13,997 nt of DNA from Candidatus Omnitrophota bacterium (GTDB lineage: Bacteria; Omnitrophota; Gorgyraeia; Gygaellales; Profunditerraquicolaceae), in the NCBI GenBank assembly GCA_020052635.1, contig JAGVOR010000106.1:1-13997 (forward strand), written 5' to 3'. Positions 12,905-13,997 of the stretch are shown one piece after another (within the stretch, counting starts at the first letter, position 1; every line of letters begins with the position of its first letter). The notes under the pieces are model-generated. The model saw only the letters and a list, made by a program, of their open reading frames with translations, ran no database searches and was not told the origin of the DNA. Made by a program: the position numbers and the translations under genes.

Positions 12905-13997
12905 TTATTTATTAAACACTTCTTTTAGTATAGCATTGGCAATTTTTTCAACCAAGAGTTCATTTCCTTTTTGGGTAAAGTGACCAAAATCACCACCGAA
13001 ATTGTCAATAAAATATTCCGTATATCCATCTCGCTTTACAGCTTTCCTAAAGGACGCTTGATTATCCACAAAGATTATGCCTTCTTCAGCTCCACGGAAG
13101 ATATCTTTTAATGGCCTGATACTGCGCATCGGATACTGTACGCAAACCAATTTTATACCGTATTTATCTAATACTTCTTTAAGCCTTAAATAGTTATATC
13201 TAGGCACCGAATTGAATTTCGTCAACAATAAATCTTCTGTCTTTTTTCGATATTCTTCTGCAGCACTATTGTTACCAATCTCTTCATATAGCCTAACTAA
13301 CGCTCCGTATGTTTTCCCGTGTTCAGGGTTGATGGCCAAGCCTTTTCTCAATACATCTTCAGCCTGAAGAAACTTGCGTTGTTTTAAATAAAGACAACCT
13401 AATTTAAAATATATCTCTGCGTTTTCAGGGTCTAATTTTATGGCTTTCTTAAATGACTCCTCGGACTGAACGAACTTGTCTAAAATCCGATAATTATCCC
13501 CCAGCTCACAATATGCTCGAACACTTTCAGGATTAATTAATATTATTTTATTATATAACTCTTCAGATTCCAGATACTGCCCTTGGTCTTTATAAAGCCA
13601 GGCTAACATATAATACGCATCAACCTCGCCTGGCTCTAATTTTATGGCTCTTTTAAATAACTCCATAGCCTCAGGAATTTTTCCACGATAAGCATAGAAT
13701 TTACCTGCCTCTAAACAAGCATTGGCATCATCAGAGCCTTTATCTACCTTTTCTATCAAAAGCGCCTCATTCCCATCCGGATTTATTTTACCTGCCTCTG
13801 CATGAGTTGATTCCGCTTCATTTTCCCTGCGCTCCATTTCCTGAATCGCTGGTTTATTTATTCTCGGTTTTGTAAAACCTATTTCTTCGGCTTTTTTAGC
13901 AATATGTAAAACAAGGAGCCTGGCTAACTTATAAGTACGAAAAGATCTTACGAAAATTCTGAATTTTGAGGCAGGGGCCCTTGCATCTGGCATATAA
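12905..13997 (-). CDS. TPR protein with C-terminal SGNH-hydrolase block, N-terminus cut
   Basis: The frame remains open to the right edge. An ATG at 13993 exists, but only four bases precede it and no ribosome binding site can be judged, so the real start is probably outside. About 362 residues are visible. Residues 11-38 (FRIFVRSFRTYKLARLLVLH) look like the inside of a domain, followed by a charged linker. Five TPR units cover about 90-259 with the typical A-Y-LG-Y and AIKL-P pattern. The end, GIKLVCVQYPMRS (279-291), IIFVDNQASF (306-315) and DFGHFTQKGNELLVEKIAN (335-353), is like the last part of an SGNH/GDSL esterase, with D335 and H338 as the catalytic Asp-x-x-His. The nucleophilic Ser block would lie beyond the edge. 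A role in envelope carbohydrate modification is an inference. Confidence 0.8.
   Translation of the reverse strand, partial: YMPDARAPASKFRIFVRSFRTYKLARLLVLHIAKKAEEIGFTKPRINKPAIQEMERRENEAESTHAEAGKINPDGNEALLIEKVDKGSDDANACLEAGKFYAYRGKIPEAMELFKRAIKLEPGEVDAYYMLAWLYKDQGQYLESEELYNKIILINPESVRAYCELGDNYRILDKFVQSEESFKKAIKLDPENAEIYFKLGCLYLKQRKFLQAEDVLRKGLAINPEHGKTYGALVRLYEEIGNNSAAEEYRKKTEDLLLTKFNSVPRYNYLRLKEVLDKYGIKLVCVQYPMRSIRPLKDIFRGAEEGIIFVDNQASFRKAVKRDGYTEYFIDNFGGDFGHFTQKGNELLVEKIANAILKEVFNK

Overview
The window looks like a chromosomal stretch of a Gram-negative-type bacterium. The best guess is an uncultured lineage such as Candidatus Omnitrophota: small exported SH3-like and coiled-coil proteins, a CpaF-type ATPase, TPR/SGNH-type fusions and abundant palindromic intergenic DNA are typical of that group. 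This assignment rests on recognised protein styles, not on a phylogenetic marker, so it is tentative. Housekeeping genes present are dnaX, recR, an ABC-F ATPase, a CorA transporter and tRNA-Asn(GTT).

Layout. (1) Positions 1-2443, minus strand: a putative envelope operon of an exported SH3-like/STI1-like protein (GTG start), a CpaF-family secretion ATPase, an exported coiled-coil protein and a second exported SH3-like protein cut by the left edge. Its promoter is back-to-back with that of corA (plus strand, real start 2579). (2) Positions 3560-6260: a small exported coiled-coil protein, a 370-base gap with a decayed reading frame and a hairpin resembling an IS200/IS605 end, then two AT-richer minus-strand gene pairs, each with a 4-base ATGA overlap: a DUF5674 cassette and a methyltransferase-DsrE pair with a perfect dyad over its -10 box. 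(3) Positions 6222-6780: no protein gene, but dense repeats, strong hairpins, two terminator-like structures and a 17-bp direct copy of the tRNA-Asn 3' end. This looks like a scar of integration or repeat amplification next to the tRNA. (4) Positions 7183-7860: an unidentified Cys-containing cytoplasmic protein. (5) Positions 7895-13997, all minus strand: an ABC-F protein, recR, dnaX, a stand-alone NIL-domain protein and a TPR protein ending in an SGNH-hydrolase-like block, cut by the right edge.

How the genes work together: dnaX (clamp loader) and recR (recombinational repair) form the usual replication/repair neighbourhood, but the ybaB gene often found between them is absent and its place is taken by inverted repeats. 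The methyltransferase and DsrE proteins probably share a small-molecule (sulfur, metal or metalloid) task under one repressor-type operator. The left-hand operon is probably envelope or pilus related. I see no CRISPR array, no complete transposase, no phage genes and no recognisable defence system. The most unusual material is the non-coding architecture around the tRNA and between recR and its neighbours.
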